In this document: piece after piece, positions 1 to 7,677 of the stretch
Layout: each line of letters begins with the position of its first letter
Numbering within the stretch: position 1 is the first letter of the stretch
Source: Ignavibacteria bacterium
GTDB lineage: Bacteria; Bacteroidota; Ignavibacteria; Tepidaquicellales; Tepidaquicellaceae
DNA: 19,986 bases
Direction of reading: 5' to 3'
Assembly: GCA_016710985.1 (NCBI GenBank)
Contig: JADJTX010000057.1
Coordinates: 1-19,986, forward strand
Notes under the pieces: generated by a model
Told to the model about the DNA's origin: nothing
The model's input: only the letters and a program-made list of their open reading frames with translations
Databases searched by the model: none
Program-made: the position numbers and the translations under genes

Positions 1-386
1 TTTACATCTCTTTTCTTCAGAGAATCGGTTGCCTTTCTTCCGACTGTTACAACCTTTGTATTTTTACCAAGTGTATTAATATAATTTAAAGCGTACCTTA
101 TTATGTTTGTATTGAATGAACCTGCAAGACCTCTGTCAGAGGAAACAACAACTACAAGTCTGTTCTTCCCGTCACGCTGCTCCATTATTTCATTGGCTTC
201 CTCACCTGCAACCTCGACCAGGTAATTCAGCAGCTCATTAATCTTATGTGCATAAGGTCTCATGGATACAATTCTTTCCTGAGCTCTTCTGAACTTTGCG
301 GAAGCTACCATCTTCATTGCTTTGGTTATCTTCTGAGTACCCTTTACTCCGCCTATCCTGACTTTTAATTCTTTAAGTGTTGCCAA
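1..386 (-). CDS. atpG: ATP synthase F1 gamma subunit, N-terminal part (cut by window edge)
   Basis: Gamma is the central rotor shaft of F1; it turns inside the alpha3beta3 head and couples it to the c-ring. About 128 codons are visible of a protein usually near 290 residues; the rest lies beyond position 1. The N-terminal helix signature (RIGGVKGTQKITKAMKMVAS) and the later SDRGLAGSFN motif are both diagnostic. The start is TTG at 386-384: a TAA lies three codons upstream in frame and no ATG falls between, so TTG is the only usual start. No Shine-Dalgarno site is visible. It follows atpA by 76 bp in the same operon. Identity is very sure; the non-ATG start is seen directly. Confidence 0.96.
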   Translation of the reverse strand, partial: MATLKELKVRIGGVKGTQKITKAMKMVASAKFRRAQERIVSMRPYAHKINELLNYLVEVAGEEANEIMEQRDGKNRLVVVVSSDRGLAGSFNTNIIRYALNYINTLGKNTKVVTVGRKATDSLKKRDV

Positions 387-394
387 ATTGTATT

Positions 395-430
395 AAAGAT
401 TTGTAAGATTTATAAGATTCTTAAGATTTA
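395..430 (-). repeat. 9-nt periodic AT-rich tandem repeat between atpA and atpG
   Basis: The plus strand shows AAGAT recurring exactly every 9 bases, at 396, 405, 414 and 423 (minus-strand unit AATCTTA plus two variable bases), giving four degenerate copies. It sits just upstream of the TTG start of atpG and next to a separate 7-nt array. Its function is unknown; slippage-born spacer DNA is the simplest reading. Confidence 0.6.
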
Positions 431-441
431 TTATTTTTTAA

Positions 442-462
442 AGATTAAAGATTGACGATTGA
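442..462 (-). repeat. 7-nt tandem array directly after the atpA stop codon
   Basis: Read on the minus strand, the TAG of atpA is followed at once by TCAATCG, TCAATCT and TTAATCT, three degenerate heptamers, and the pattern then fades into an A/T run. The period is exactly 7. It resembles the arrays after atpH and after the BMP lipoprotein gene, although the unit differs. Confidence 0.6.
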
Positions 463-1986
463 CTATATCTTAACTGACGCTTTATACTTCTCAGTAAAAT
501 CCTTCAGCACGCTATTCAGCTTTTCAACGTTTTCCGGTGTCAGGTCTTTCGTTTCTCTTATGCTCTGTAAAATATCGCCATGCAGATTTTCAACCTGTGA
601 AAAAAGATCTTCCTGATATTTCTGAATATACTGTACTGGAATTTCATCAAGATAACCTTTTGTAGCTGCATAAATGATCAGCACCTGATTCTCAACAGGA
701 ACAGGGGAGTACTGCTTTTGTTTTAAAATTTCTATCAGCCTTTCACCTCTGTTAAGCTGCTGCATCGTCGCCTTATCAAGATCAGAGCCGAATCTTGAAA
801 ATGCTTCAAGCTCTCTGAACTGTGCAAGGTCAAGTCTCAGTGTTCCTGCAATTTTCTTCATTGCCTTTATCTGTGCATTACCTCCAACCCGTGATACAGA
901 GATACCTACGTCAATAGCCGGTCTGATACCCGAGTTGAAAAGATTAGACTGAAGATATATCTGTCCGTCAGTAATTGAAATAACATTTGTCGGAATGTAT
1001 GCTGATACGTCACCTGCCTGAGTTTCAATGATAGGCAATGCCGTGAGACTTCCGCCTCCAAGATCATCTGAAAGCTTTGAAGCTCTTTCGAGTAATCTTG
1101 AGTGAAGGTAAAATACGTCTCCCGGATATGCTTCACGTCCCGGAGGTCTTCTTAATAATAATGAAACTTCTCTGTATGACGCCGCCTGTTTTGTCAGATC
1201 ATCATAAACTACCAAAGCATGTCTTCCTGAATCTCTGAAAAATTCTCCGAGTGTAGCTCCTGCAAATGCAGCAATGTACTGCAGCGGGGCAGGGTCAGAT
1301 GCTGTTGCAGCAATGACTGTTGTATACTCCATTGCTCCGCCGTCCTGTAAACTTTTTACAACCTGTGCAACTGTTGATCCTTTCTGACCGATAGCAACAT
1401 AAATACAAAAAACACCTTTGCCCTTTTGATTTATGATAGCATCAATGGCAACAGCTGTTTTTCCTGTCTGTCTGTCACCGATAATTAATTCTCTTTGTCC
1501 TCTTCCGATAGGTATCATCGCATCAACTGCTTTTATACCGGTCTGCAGCGGCTCTTTCACCGGCTGTCTCTGAATAACACCAAGTGCTTTTCTTTCAAGA
1601 GGCAAAAATTTATCAGTATGAATTTCACCTTTACCGTCCAATGGCTGTCCCAGAGGATTGATAACTCTTCCCAGCATTTGCTCACCTACAGGCATTGAAG
1701 CTATTCTTCCTGTTCTCTTTACAAGATCACCTTCTTTTACAAGTGAAGATTCACCGAAGAGAATACATCCAACATTATCTTCTTCAAGGTTCAATGCGAT
1801 CCCGAATACATTATTCGGAAACTCGATCAATTCACCCGCTTCGCACTTTGAAAGTCCGTAAACCCTGGCAACTCCGTCACCAACATATAATACAGTTCCG
1901 ACGTCAAATACATCTACTTCTGTTTCAAATCCGGATAACTGCTTTCTGAGTATCGCAGATATTTCATCTGATTTTACTTCTGCCAT
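463..1986 (-). CDS. atpA: ATP synthase F1 alpha subunit
   Basis: Alpha is the non-catalytic nucleotide-binding subunit of the F1 head and alternates with beta. The 507 residues match the normal family length. An N-terminal beta-barrel domain is followed by the P-loop GDRQTGKT at residues 170-177, a Walker B-like stretch (ALVVYDD) near 257-262, and SVSRVGG at 363-369, whose R366 is the arginine finger that reaches into the beta active site. A helical C-terminal domain follows. The ATG start has an AGGAG ribosome binding site 9 nt upstream. It lies between atpH and atpG, in the standard operon order. No reading-frame damage is visible. Confidence 0.99.
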   Translation of the reverse strand: MAEVKSDEISAILRKQLSGFETEVDVFDVGTVLYVGDGVARVYGLSKCEAGELIEFPNNVFGIALNLEEDNVGCILFGESSLVKEGDLVKRTGRIASMPVGEQMLGRVINPLGQPLDGKGEIHTDKFLPLERKALGVIQRQPVKEPLQTGIKAVDAMIPIGRGQRELIIGDRQTGKTAVAIDAIINQKGKGVFCIYVAIGQKGSTVAQVVKSLQDGGAMEYTTVIAATASDPAPLQYIAAFAGATLGEFFRDSGRHALVVYDDLTKQAASYREVSLLLRRPPGREAYPGDVFYLHSRLLERASKLSDDLGGGSLTALPIIETQAGDVSAYIPTNVISITDGQIYLQSNLFNSGIRPAIDVGISVSRVGGNAQIKAMKKIAGTLRLDLAQFRELEAFSRFGSDLDKATMQQLNRGERLIEILKQKQYSPVPVENQVLIIYAATKGYLDEIPVQYIQKYQEDLFSQVENLHGDILQSIRETKDLTPENVEKLNSVLKDFTEKYKASVKI

Positions 1987-1995
1987 TATTTATTT

Positions 1996-2000
1996 CTCCT
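1996..2000 (-). promoter_or_regulatory. Strong Shine-Dalgarno site of atpA
   Basis: AGGAG on the minus strand, 9 nt before the atpA ATG. It is notable because most other genes in this operon (atpF, atpH, atpB, atpI, atpG) show no such site. It supports the start at 1986. Confidence 0.75.
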
Positions 2001-2043
2001 GAATATTTTTAAACTAAATTTTTTTTAATTTTTTTGTTGTAAA

Positions 2044-2071
2044 CTTTTAACCTTTAACTTTCAACTTTTAA
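2044..2071 (-). repeat. 7-nt tandem array directly after the atpH stop codon
   Basis: On the minus strand the TAG of atpH (2074-2072) is followed without a gap by TTAAAAG, TTGAAAG, TTAAAGG and TTAAAAG, four copies of a heptamer differing at one or two positions. It lies in the 85-bp atpH-atpA spacer, so it is transcribed within the operon mRNA. Function is unknown. Confidence 0.7.
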
Positions 2072-2623
2072 CTAATTAAGTATGAAATCACCCTGCTTAA
2101 ACTTCTGTTTCAATCTCTCCAGCTGTCTTTTAATGCTTGCATCCAGTATTGTATCATTGATCTTCGCTACAAAGCCTCCGATAATACTGTTATCGATTTC
2201 AAATGTCAGATCGCTTTTTAATTTTGTATAAGAATCAATCTTTTGCTTCATCTTTGCTTTTTCTTCATCATTCAGAGGAATGGAAGTCTTTACAAGCACA
2301 TCTACGATACCTTCTTTTTCCTTTTTCAGATTAATGAAATCTTCGAAGATACCCTGCATCAGCGCCTCTCTTCGTCTGTGAATCAGAAGCACCATGAAAT
2401 CCATTGTCAGAGGTAATACATTACCTTCAAATATTTCCTTTATTAAAGAAAGTTTTTTGCTTTTACTGACAATCGGGCTTCTGAAGAAAAGTTCGAGGTC
2501 CCTGTTTGAATTTATGATCCCCAGTATTTTTGTAATGTCATCCGTGACATCATTCAGGGTTCCTTTTTCTTCGGCAACTCCGTAAAGTGCAATTGTATAT
2601 CTTCTCGCTGCTTTAGTTATCAT
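2072..2623 (-). CDS. atpH: ATP synthase F1 delta subunit (OSCP-like)
   Basis: Delta links the top of the F1 head to the peripheral stalk made by the b subunits. The 183 residues fit the family's usual 175-185. The N-terminal helical bundle begins with the typical A-R-Y-x-x-A-L-Y pattern (residues 6-14), and the C-terminal part carries the IIGGFVAKINDTILDASIKR signature that binds the b-subunit tail. ATG start at 2623, 8 bp after the atpF stop, with no clear Shine-Dalgarno site, so translational coupling to atpF is likely. The gene is intact, and its stop codon abuts a heptamer array. Confidence 0.97.
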   Translation of the reverse strand: MITKAARRYTIALYGVAEEKGTLNDVTDDITKILGIINSNRDLELFFRSPIVSKSKKLSLIKEIFEGNVLPLTMDFMVLLIHRRREALMQGIFEDFINLKKEKEGIVDVLVKTSIPLNDEEKAKMKQKIDSYTKLKSDLTFEIDNSIIGGFVAKINDTILDASIKRQLERLKQKFKQGDFILN

Positions 2624-2631
2624 AACTTGTT

Positions 2632-3195
2632 TTAATTACTTGGAATCTGTGAAATGAAATCGTTTACAATTTTTTTCTGCTTGCTTTCATCGAGATTATC
2701 TTTGAGAATTTTTTCTGCAGCCTTGATTGCAAGGTCTGAAACTTCATTTCTCAGGTCAGCCATTGCAGAATCTTTCTCCTGTTTGATTTCTACCTTTGCC
2801 TGTTCTATAAGCTTTCTTGAATCTTCCTGAGCTTTTGCCATTAACTCTTCTCTGAGTTTATTGGCTGCATCCCTGGAATCATTAAGGATCTTCATTGACT
2901 GTGAATTGGCATCAGCAAGAATTTTCTTATTCTGAATCATAAGCTCTTCCGAATCTTTTTTTAACTGCTCAGCCTGATCGATGGAGTCCCTGATCCCCTG
3001 TTCCCTTGAGTGAAGCGCCTGCAATAAAGGTTTCCATGCAATCTTTTTTAAAAGTATCAAAAGAATTATGAAGATTATTATCTGCCAGATGATAAGCCCC
3101 GGGTTTACGGATAAAAGACTTGGCTTTTCATGTCCCGGCTCGCTGAACATAAAAATCATCGAATAATTAAATAGTAAAGATAGATAATAAATCAT
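2632..3195 (-). CDS. atpF: ATP synthase Fo b subunit (peripheral stalk)
   Basis: Subunit b anchors the stator: one N-terminal membrane helix and a long charged coiled coil that grips delta and alpha. Here a hydrophobic helix follows the conserved NPGLIIWQI stretch (about residues 31-49), then KKIAWKPLLQAL, then a roughly 120-residue helix rich in E, K, Q and A. The reading starts at ATG 3195, giving 187 residues, slightly long for the family. In-frame ATGs at codons 13 and 16 would give the more typical 172-175, and no ribosome binding site decides between them. atpH follows after 8 bp. Confidence 0.96.
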   Translation of the reverse strand: MIYYLSLLFNYSMIFMFSEPGHEKPSLLSVNPGLIIWQIIIFIILLILLKKIAWKPLLQALHSREQGIRDSIDQAEQLKKDSEELMIQNKKILADANSQSMKILNDSRDAANKLREELMAKAQEDSRKLIEQAKVEIKQEKDSAMADLRNEVSDLAIKAAEKILKDNLDESKQKKIVNDFISQIPSN

Positions 3196-3282
3196 TATCT
3201 GAATTTATTTAAAGTTAAATTGAATATTCACAGGGAAAAAAATATATCATCTTTCCGTGTAAATTCTAAAATAAAATTTGTA

Positions 3283-3504
3283 TTATGCTTTTGTAGCAAG
3301 CAAAATACAGATAACAAGACCGAACAGAGCAACACCTTCTACAAGTGCAGCTGCAATGATCATGGTAGTTCTGATTTCACCTACTGCTTCAGGCTGTCTT
3401 CCAATCGATTCCAGCGCCGAACCTGCTAATCTGCCGATTCCGATTCCGGCTCCTATTACTGTTAATCCGGCTCCGATCCCGGCTCCTAAAAATGCTAAAT
3501 CCAT
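3283..3504 (-). CDS. atpE: ATP synthase Fo c subunit (rotor ring proteolipid)
   Basis: Each copy is a two-helix hairpin; 8-17 copies form the ion-driven rotor ring. The 73 residues show a glycine-rich first helix (GAGIGAGLTVIGAG), the polar loop GRQPE at residues 35-39, and a second helix with the ion-binding carboxylate E56 in AALVEGVALFG. The residue after E56 is Gly, not the Ser of well-known sodium-coupled rings, and the first helix lacks their Gln, so proton coupling is the likelier inference. ATG start with AGGAG 11 nt upstream. It lies between atpB and atpF, as usual. Confidence 0.98.
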   Translation of the reverse strand: MDLAFLGAGIGAGLTVIGAGIGIGRLAGSALESIGRQPEAVGEIRTTMIIAAALVEGVALFGLVICILLATKA

Positions 3505-3515
3505 TTTTAATTATT

Positions 3516-3520
3516 CTCCT
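3516..3520 (-). promoter_or_regulatory. Strong Shine-Dalgarno site of atpE
   Basis: AGGAG on the minus strand, within AAAGGAGAAT, 11 nt before the atpE ATG. With the atpA site it is one of two clear ribosome binding sites in the operon. Subunit c is needed in the highest copy number, which fits a boosted initiation site. Confidence 0.75.
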
Positions 3521-3601
3521 TTTTGTTTTTAAATTATTTTATATTTGTTTTTAAAACCTGAAAAATTAATTTTTTTAAAACATCTCTGAAATTCCAAATC
3601 A

Positions 3602-4588
3602 TCAATGATGATGCATCGCCATATTAATATACAAAGCCGAAAGAAGCGTAAATATATATGCCTGTAAAAGTGCAATGAATATTTCAATCATATAAATGAA
3701 TATTGCAAAAGGCACCGCGATGACAGTTCCCGCATACTCCATTACGAATATCAAACCGATCAGTGAAAAAATAATAATTGTTCCGGCAGTGATGTTTGCA
3801 AACAACCTCATTAAGAGTGAGAATGGTTTTGTAAACAATCCTATAAACTCCACAACAATCATAATTGGTAAAACAAAAACCGGGACACCCGGGGGAATTA
3901 AATTTTTTACATAGCCGCCGAAACCATGCGCCTGTATTCCTTTATATTGTGTGATTGCAAATGTGATCAGTGCCAAAGCTGCTGTAATGTTAATGTTTTT
4001 TGTCGGCTGTGACATAAACGGAAACAATCCCAGTAAATTGGCAAACATAATGAAAAAGAATAGTGTCAGAAAGAAAGGCATCAGTTTCAGACCTGCCGGA
4101 CCCATGTTAGGCAGCACAATTTCATCCCGGATAAACACAACAAGGGATTCCACTACATTACCGATCCCTTTAGGGACCTTGTTTTTCTTGTTGCTTGAAA
4201 CTGCATACAGCAGGACACAAATCATTATAATGGCTGCTAGAAACATCATCACAGCGCTTTTTGTAATTGAAAAATCTATGTCTATTCCTAATATATTAAC
4301 AGGTTTGAACTGGGGTAAATGCAGTTTCCCGAGAAAATAAAAATCTATATAGTTGTGGTCAACAATTTTTTCTATGACATCAAATTGCTCTTCGCCTTCA
4401 TGAACAAGTTCTTCTCCTTCTTTTTCAATCTTTTGAACTTCAGTTGGCTTCTTTGAGTCATTAGCACCCTGAGAGAATGAAGTTTTTGCTGTGAGAGAAA
4501 AAAATATTAATATTAAAGAAAGCTTAAGAATAAATGATCTGAACGGAAAGGGGATTGCGAATTTTTTTAGATCCAAAATTTTTATCAA
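3602..4588 (-). CDS. atpB: ATP synthase Fo a subunit
   Basis: Subunit a is the membrane stator with the two half-channels that feed ions to the c-ring. The essential arginine is R261 in LLMRLFANITAGT, and the C-terminal helices (VPFAIFIYMIEIFIALLQAYIF) match the family. At 328 residues it is longer than the E. coli protein (271) because of an N-terminal extension with a signal-like hydrophobic stretch at about 20-38 and an acidic linker, a layout known from Bacteroidota and relatives. The frame opens at TTG 4588, directly after an in-frame TAA; a second TTG lies at codon 6 and no ATG occurs before about codon 114, so the start is non-ATG. The protein ends in three histidines. Confidence 0.97.
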   Translation of the reverse strand: MIKILDLKKFAIPFPFRSFILKLSLILIFFSLTAKTSFSQGANDSKKPTEVQKIEKEGEELVHEGEEQFDVIEKIVDHNYIDFYFLGKLHLPQFKPVNILGIDIDFSITKSAVMMFLAAIIMICVLLYAVSSNKKNKVPKGIGNVVESLVVFIRDEIVLPNMGPAGLKLMPFFLTLFFFIMFANLLGLFPFMSQPTKNINITAALALITFAITQYKGIQAHGFGGYVKNLIPPGVPVFVLPIMIVVEFIGLFTKPFSLLMRLFANITAGTIIIFSLIGLIFVMEYAGTVIAVPFAIFIYMIEIFIALLQAYIFTLLSALYINMAMHHH

Positions 4589-4606
4589 TTAATTATAATC
4601 TGTAGT

Positions 4607-4993
4607 TTATTTCTTATTGGTTTTGTCTGAAAGGAAATTTATTTCCAGTATCAGGAATAAAATATAAAAGAAAAAAAATGAAACCGCTAAACTTATTTTT
4701 TCAACTTTAAAAAAATATATCAGAACGAAAATCAAAGCAACAGTGACCATCATTCTTACAACCATGCTAAGCAGAACTGTATTAATGAATCCTTTGCCGG
4801 AAGTTGCAAAAGCTTTTGTAATTATAAAACTGCCGATTATTACACTTGCAAAGCTCAATACCCATCCGAGAATTAAAGGAGTAATGAATATCAGTTGATC
4901 AGCAAAGTAGATATATACTAGACAAAAAGAAATCAAAACTGCACTAATGATAACAATCTTTGCTGCAAACTTTCTGAAATCTAAGTTTCTCAG
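4607..4993 (-). CDS. atpI: AtpI-like ATP synthase accessory membrane protein
   Basis: A small four-helix membrane protein between the AtpZ-like gene and atpB, where AtpI normally sits; AtpI is thought to help assemble the c-ring. A TTG at 4936 gives only 109 residues and cuts into the first hydrophobic helix. The frame stays open upstream to a CTG at 4993, which overlaps the TGA of the preceding gene as CTGA, much like the common ATGA coupling overlap. That start gives 128 residues and restores a complete first helix after a basic N-terminus (LRNLDFRKF). Family assignment rests on position, size and topology, since sequence conservation is low. The CTG start is inferred. Confidence 0.75.
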   Translation of the reverse strand: MRNLDFRKFAAKIVIISAVLISFCLVYIYFADQLIFITPLILGWVLSFASVIIGSFIITKAFATSGKGFINTVLLSMVVRMMVTVALIFVLIYFFKVEKISLAVSFFFFYILFLILEINFLSDKTNKK

Positions 4994-5295
4994 AATTTAT
5001 TGTATTTAGGATTTTCTTTTTTATCTGATTCCGACAGTTTTTTTATATTCAGGTAAAAACTGTAGAACCCTGCTGCAAAACCGGTAAATGTAAGTATTAA
5101 TGTGAATACTACAGTGGTCCCCGCTTTACCATCAATCCATTTACCAATAAAAAAAAATATCAGGATTGTTACTGCCAGGGTAAGACCTAATCCGGAATAC
5201 TGAGCAATTTTAGAATCTACTTTGAATATCGGCTTGGATATAATGTCTTTTAAAGAACTTTTATTCTTTTCAGAATTTTTTTTATTACTTTCCAT
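4990..5295 (-). CDS. atpZ: AtpZ-like (AtpZ/AtpI family) ATP synthase accessory protein
   Basis: First gene of the ATP synthase operon; 101 residues. A charged, lysine-rich N-terminus (about 30 residues) precedes two membrane helices, the first starting at QYSGLGLTLAVTILIFFFIG and ending in GKWIDGKAGT, the second containing GFAAGFYSFYLNIKKL. The G-x-G helix, the W-x-D after it and the Gly-rich second helix match the small Fo accessory family found upstream of atpI/atpB in many bacteria and proposed to take part in magnesium or calcium transport or in Fo assembly. The ATG at 5295 is about 10 nt downstream of the predicted transcription start. The stop overlaps the probable start of atpI. Confidence 0.82.
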   Translation of the reverse strand: MESNKKNSEKNKSSLKDIISKPIFKVDSKIAQYSGLGLTLAVTILIFFFIGKWIDGKAGTTVVFTLILTFTGFAAGFYSFYLNIKKLSESDKKENPKYNKF

Positions 5296-5310
5296 AACCT
5301 TGAGCGATTA

Positions 5311-5341
5311 CAAAAATAACGAAACTGCGTTATAAAATCAA
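5311..5341 (-). promoter_or_regulatory. Bacteroidota-type promoter of the ATP synthase operon
   Basis: On the minus strand TATTTTTG (5318-5311) matches the TAnnTTTG -7 element exactly, and TTG (5341-5339) lies 20 nt upstream, the spacing known for the -33 element of Bacteroidota primary-sigma promoters. Transcription would start roughly at 5304-5307, leaving a leader of about 10 nt before the AtpZ-like ATG. The rest of the 208-bp divergent spacer (5296-5503) must also hold the promoter of the plus-strand gene, for which I see no exact match. Confidence 0.6.
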
Positions 5342-5503
5342 TTCGACTTTTAGAGCATCACTTAGAAAATTAAAGTTGCAAAATACTTTTCCTTTATGCT
5401 TCTCGCAGATATAATCAGAAATAAACATCTTTTATTTTACATTTTGTTTATAAGAAAAGATTAATAAATTCAATCAATTTTTTAAAACTCACCGAGAGAA
5501 CAA

Positions 5504-6930
5504 ATGATTGAATACATACGCAACCTGACAAAAGAAGAATTTTATTATCTGGAACTGGCAGTCAATTCCCCTTATTTTACAACCAACAAGAACATAGTAA
5601 GATTATTTAATTATCTCAAAAAAATTTACCCCGATATTTCTGAAGAAGATTTAAGCAAAGAGAATATATCTTTGAATGTTTTCATGTCAAAAAAAGTAAA
5701 TGAAGTAAACTTCAGGAAACTGGTTTCTGAATTTTCTTTTTTCATGGAAGGATTTTTTATACAGCTTGAGGCTGACAGTGATGAAATGAGAAACCGGATA
5801 TTGCTTTTAAAGTCATTGAGAAACAGAGGGCTGGTAAAGAGATATAATAAGTATTATAAGGAAATTTCAAAACTCTTCAGAAAAGTTTTTCAAAGGATGA
5901 GGAGTACTATATAAACAAAATTAATTTTATTGATGAACTGATCGAGAATAAGTTCGGGGATCTGCGGGAAAAATTTGATAATAATAAACAGATAAAATCC
6001 GACACATTGGATTATTACTTTTCATTTGCAAAGCTTCACACATTTAATCAGATGTTTCACAGTGATGCTGACAAAGATGAAAAGATACACTATAATAAAA
6101 AGTATTACGCTGAAATTATTGAATTTGTTGAAGCGAACAAAGATGAAATATACAAGCATCATCCTAATCTTTTTATTATTTATTGTGTAGTCAGAATGTT
6201 TGACAGTATGGATGATAAGTACCTGCGGGAGCTAAAGAGCTATCTGAAAATAAAGGGGGAAAAATTCAGGAAAGATAAGCAGAGTTATTATTATCACTAT
6301 GTCACGCAATATTACATACAAAAGATAAACATGGGTATGGTAGAATACCGCAGGCCGGTTTTTGAAATTTATAAAATTATGAACGACGGGAAATTATTCT
6401 TAAAGGATGATATCATTACACATTTCGAAATTAATAGTGTCGCGAATATTGCTTTAGCATTAAAAGAAATTGGCTGGTTAGAAAAATTTTTAGATTCTTA
6501 CGAAAAACATTTAGACCCGGTCTTTGCAATCGATGCATTTAATCTCGCAAAGGCTAAAATCCTTTTTTATAAAAAGGATACTAAAAATATATTTAAGTAT
6601 CTCAACAGTATAAGTGTCAAAGATCCAAATTATTACTCGCATGCAAAATTTCTTCTTGGGAGAATTAATTTTGAATTAAAGAACATAACTGGAGCGAAAT
6701 ATATAGTAGATAATCTGAAGCAATATCTCAGAGTAGGGAAAGCATTAACAGCCGGACAAAAAGATACAATTCGGATTTATAATTATTTTTTAACAGAACT
6801 GATAAAAGTATATGAGAGTAAATCAGAAAATAAAAATTCTTTGAAAGTGATTTTCAAAAAAGAACTTGATAATGAAAAAAAATTGGTCCCAAATAAAGAT
6901 TGGTTCTATGAAACAGTTAAGAAATTGTAA
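5504..6930 (+). CDS. Conserved helical protein of unknown function (one frameshift)
   Basis: About 475 residues, almost entirely alpha-helical, with many aromatic and lysine residues. The N-terminal part (YIRNLTKEEFYYLELAVNSP, then LFNYLKKIYPDISEEDLSKE, then a stretch ending in SEFSFFMEGFF) resembles a family common in Bacteroidota whose members carry TPR-like helical repeats; no function is known to me. The reading frame breaks near 5880-5886, inside the A- and T-rich run GAAAAGTTTTTC. Restoring one base joins SKLFRK to SKDEEYYINKINFIDEL and then runs open to the TAA at 6928-6930. The TTG at 6007 is therefore only an internal codon. It is convergent with the dehydrogenase, 5 bp apart. A sequencing indel is likelier than recoding. 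Confidence 0.75.
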
Positions 6931-6935
6931 ATGGT

Positions 6936-7628
6936 TTATTTGAGAGGATTCAAAGGTCTTATTTCAATTTCGCTTATTAACGCTCTTTCCGGCAGCTGAG
7001 CCGCAAGCAGGCAGGTTTCTGCAACATCATCAGCTGAAAGTATTGTATCTCTTCTTGAATTTAATGAAGCGCTTGGATCATCGAAAAAATTTGTATCTGC
7101 AGAACCCGGACAGACAGTCACAACTCTTATGTTATCCTTTCTGACTTCAGCCATTAATGAAGAGGATAATCCAATGACTGCATGTTTCGTCGCAGAGTAT
7201 ATCGAAGCAGTGGCAATTCCGTTTTTCCCGCTGATAGAAGAAATGTTTATAATAGTCCCGGATTTTTTTTCAAGCATTGTTTTCAATACATACCTGTTGC
7301 AAAGATAAAGACCTTTTACATTTACATCAAACATCTCATCAAAATCTTTAGTCTTAGATTCTGCTAAATTCGAAAACCTCCCAAACCCGGCGCTGCATAT
7401 CAGGACATCAACCTTTTTAAACTTAGTTATTACTTGTTTGAAAAGTTCAATTACTTCTTTTTCTTTGGAAACATCGGTTTTGATAAAATGGTAGTCTTTT
7501 CTTTTTAATGGATTTGAATCAGTCCGTGATGCATTAATTACAATATATTTATTTTTTAAGAAGAGATTTGCGCAGGCAAGTCCGATACCCTTTGAAGCGC
7601 CCGTAATGACAGCTACTTTTTTTTTCAT
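6936..7628 (-). CDS. Short-chain dehydrogenase/reductase (SDR family)
   Basis: NAD(P)-dependent oxidoreductase of the classical SDR type, 230 residues. Visible motifs: the nucleotide-binding TGASKGIG at residues 9-16, D52 in KTDVS, CSAG at 78-81 (a variant of the usual NNAG), the structural Asn N103, catalytic S131 in INISSISG, and Y144-x3-K148. An N-terminal basic residue and the S34-R35 pair after the second strand suggest NADP(H), which is inference. The substrate cannot be told; annotations such as 3-oxoacyl-ACP reductase would be over-specific. ATG at 7628. A terminator-like hairpin ends only 8 nt upstream, so expression depends on read-through from the tRNA or on a nearly leaderless message. 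Intact, unlike genes to its right. Confidence 0.93.
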   Translation of the reverse strand: MKKKVAVITGASKGIGLACANLFLKNKYIVINASRTDSNPLKRKDYHFIKTDVSKEKEVIELFKQVITKFKKVDVLICSAGFGRFSNLAESKTKDFDEMFDVNVKGLYLCNRYVLKTMLEKKSGTIINISSISGKNGIATASIYSATKHAVIGLSSSLMAEVRKDNIRVVTVCPGSADTNFFDDPSASLNSRRDTILSADDVAETCLLAAQLPERALISEIEIRPLNPLK

Positions 7629-7636
7629 AATGTTTT

Positions 7637-7665
7637 AAAAAAAAAGCGACACTGAATCTGCCGCT
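7637..7665 (-). terminator. Intrinsic terminator downstream of tRNA-Arg
   Basis: On the minus strand AGCGGCA (7665-7659) pairs with TGTCGCT (7651-7645) across a 7-nt loop, giving a 7-bp stem with one G-U pair, followed directly by a run of eight or nine T. On the plus strand the same stem is followed by AAATTTTTTTT, so it could act in both directions. It starts 12 nt after the tRNA 3' end and finishes 8 nt before the dehydrogenase ATG. Confidence 0.75.
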
Positions 7666-7677
7666 AAATTTTTTTTG

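Noticed and set aside
395..462. CRISPR-like array between atpA and atpG
   Set aside because: Units are 7 and 9 bp with no spacers between them; this is simple tandem repetition, not a repeat-spacer array.
906..1949. Long alternative-frame readings inside atpA and other ATP synthase genes
   Set aside because: They overlap fully with genes whose families are certain, and show no family motifs, start signals or sensible composition.
5870..5920. Programmed -1 frameshift in the helical protein gene
   Set aside because: The run GAAAAGTTTTTC gives no proper slippery heptamer in the zero frame and no obvious downstream stem; a single missing base in a homopolymer-rich stretch is simpler.
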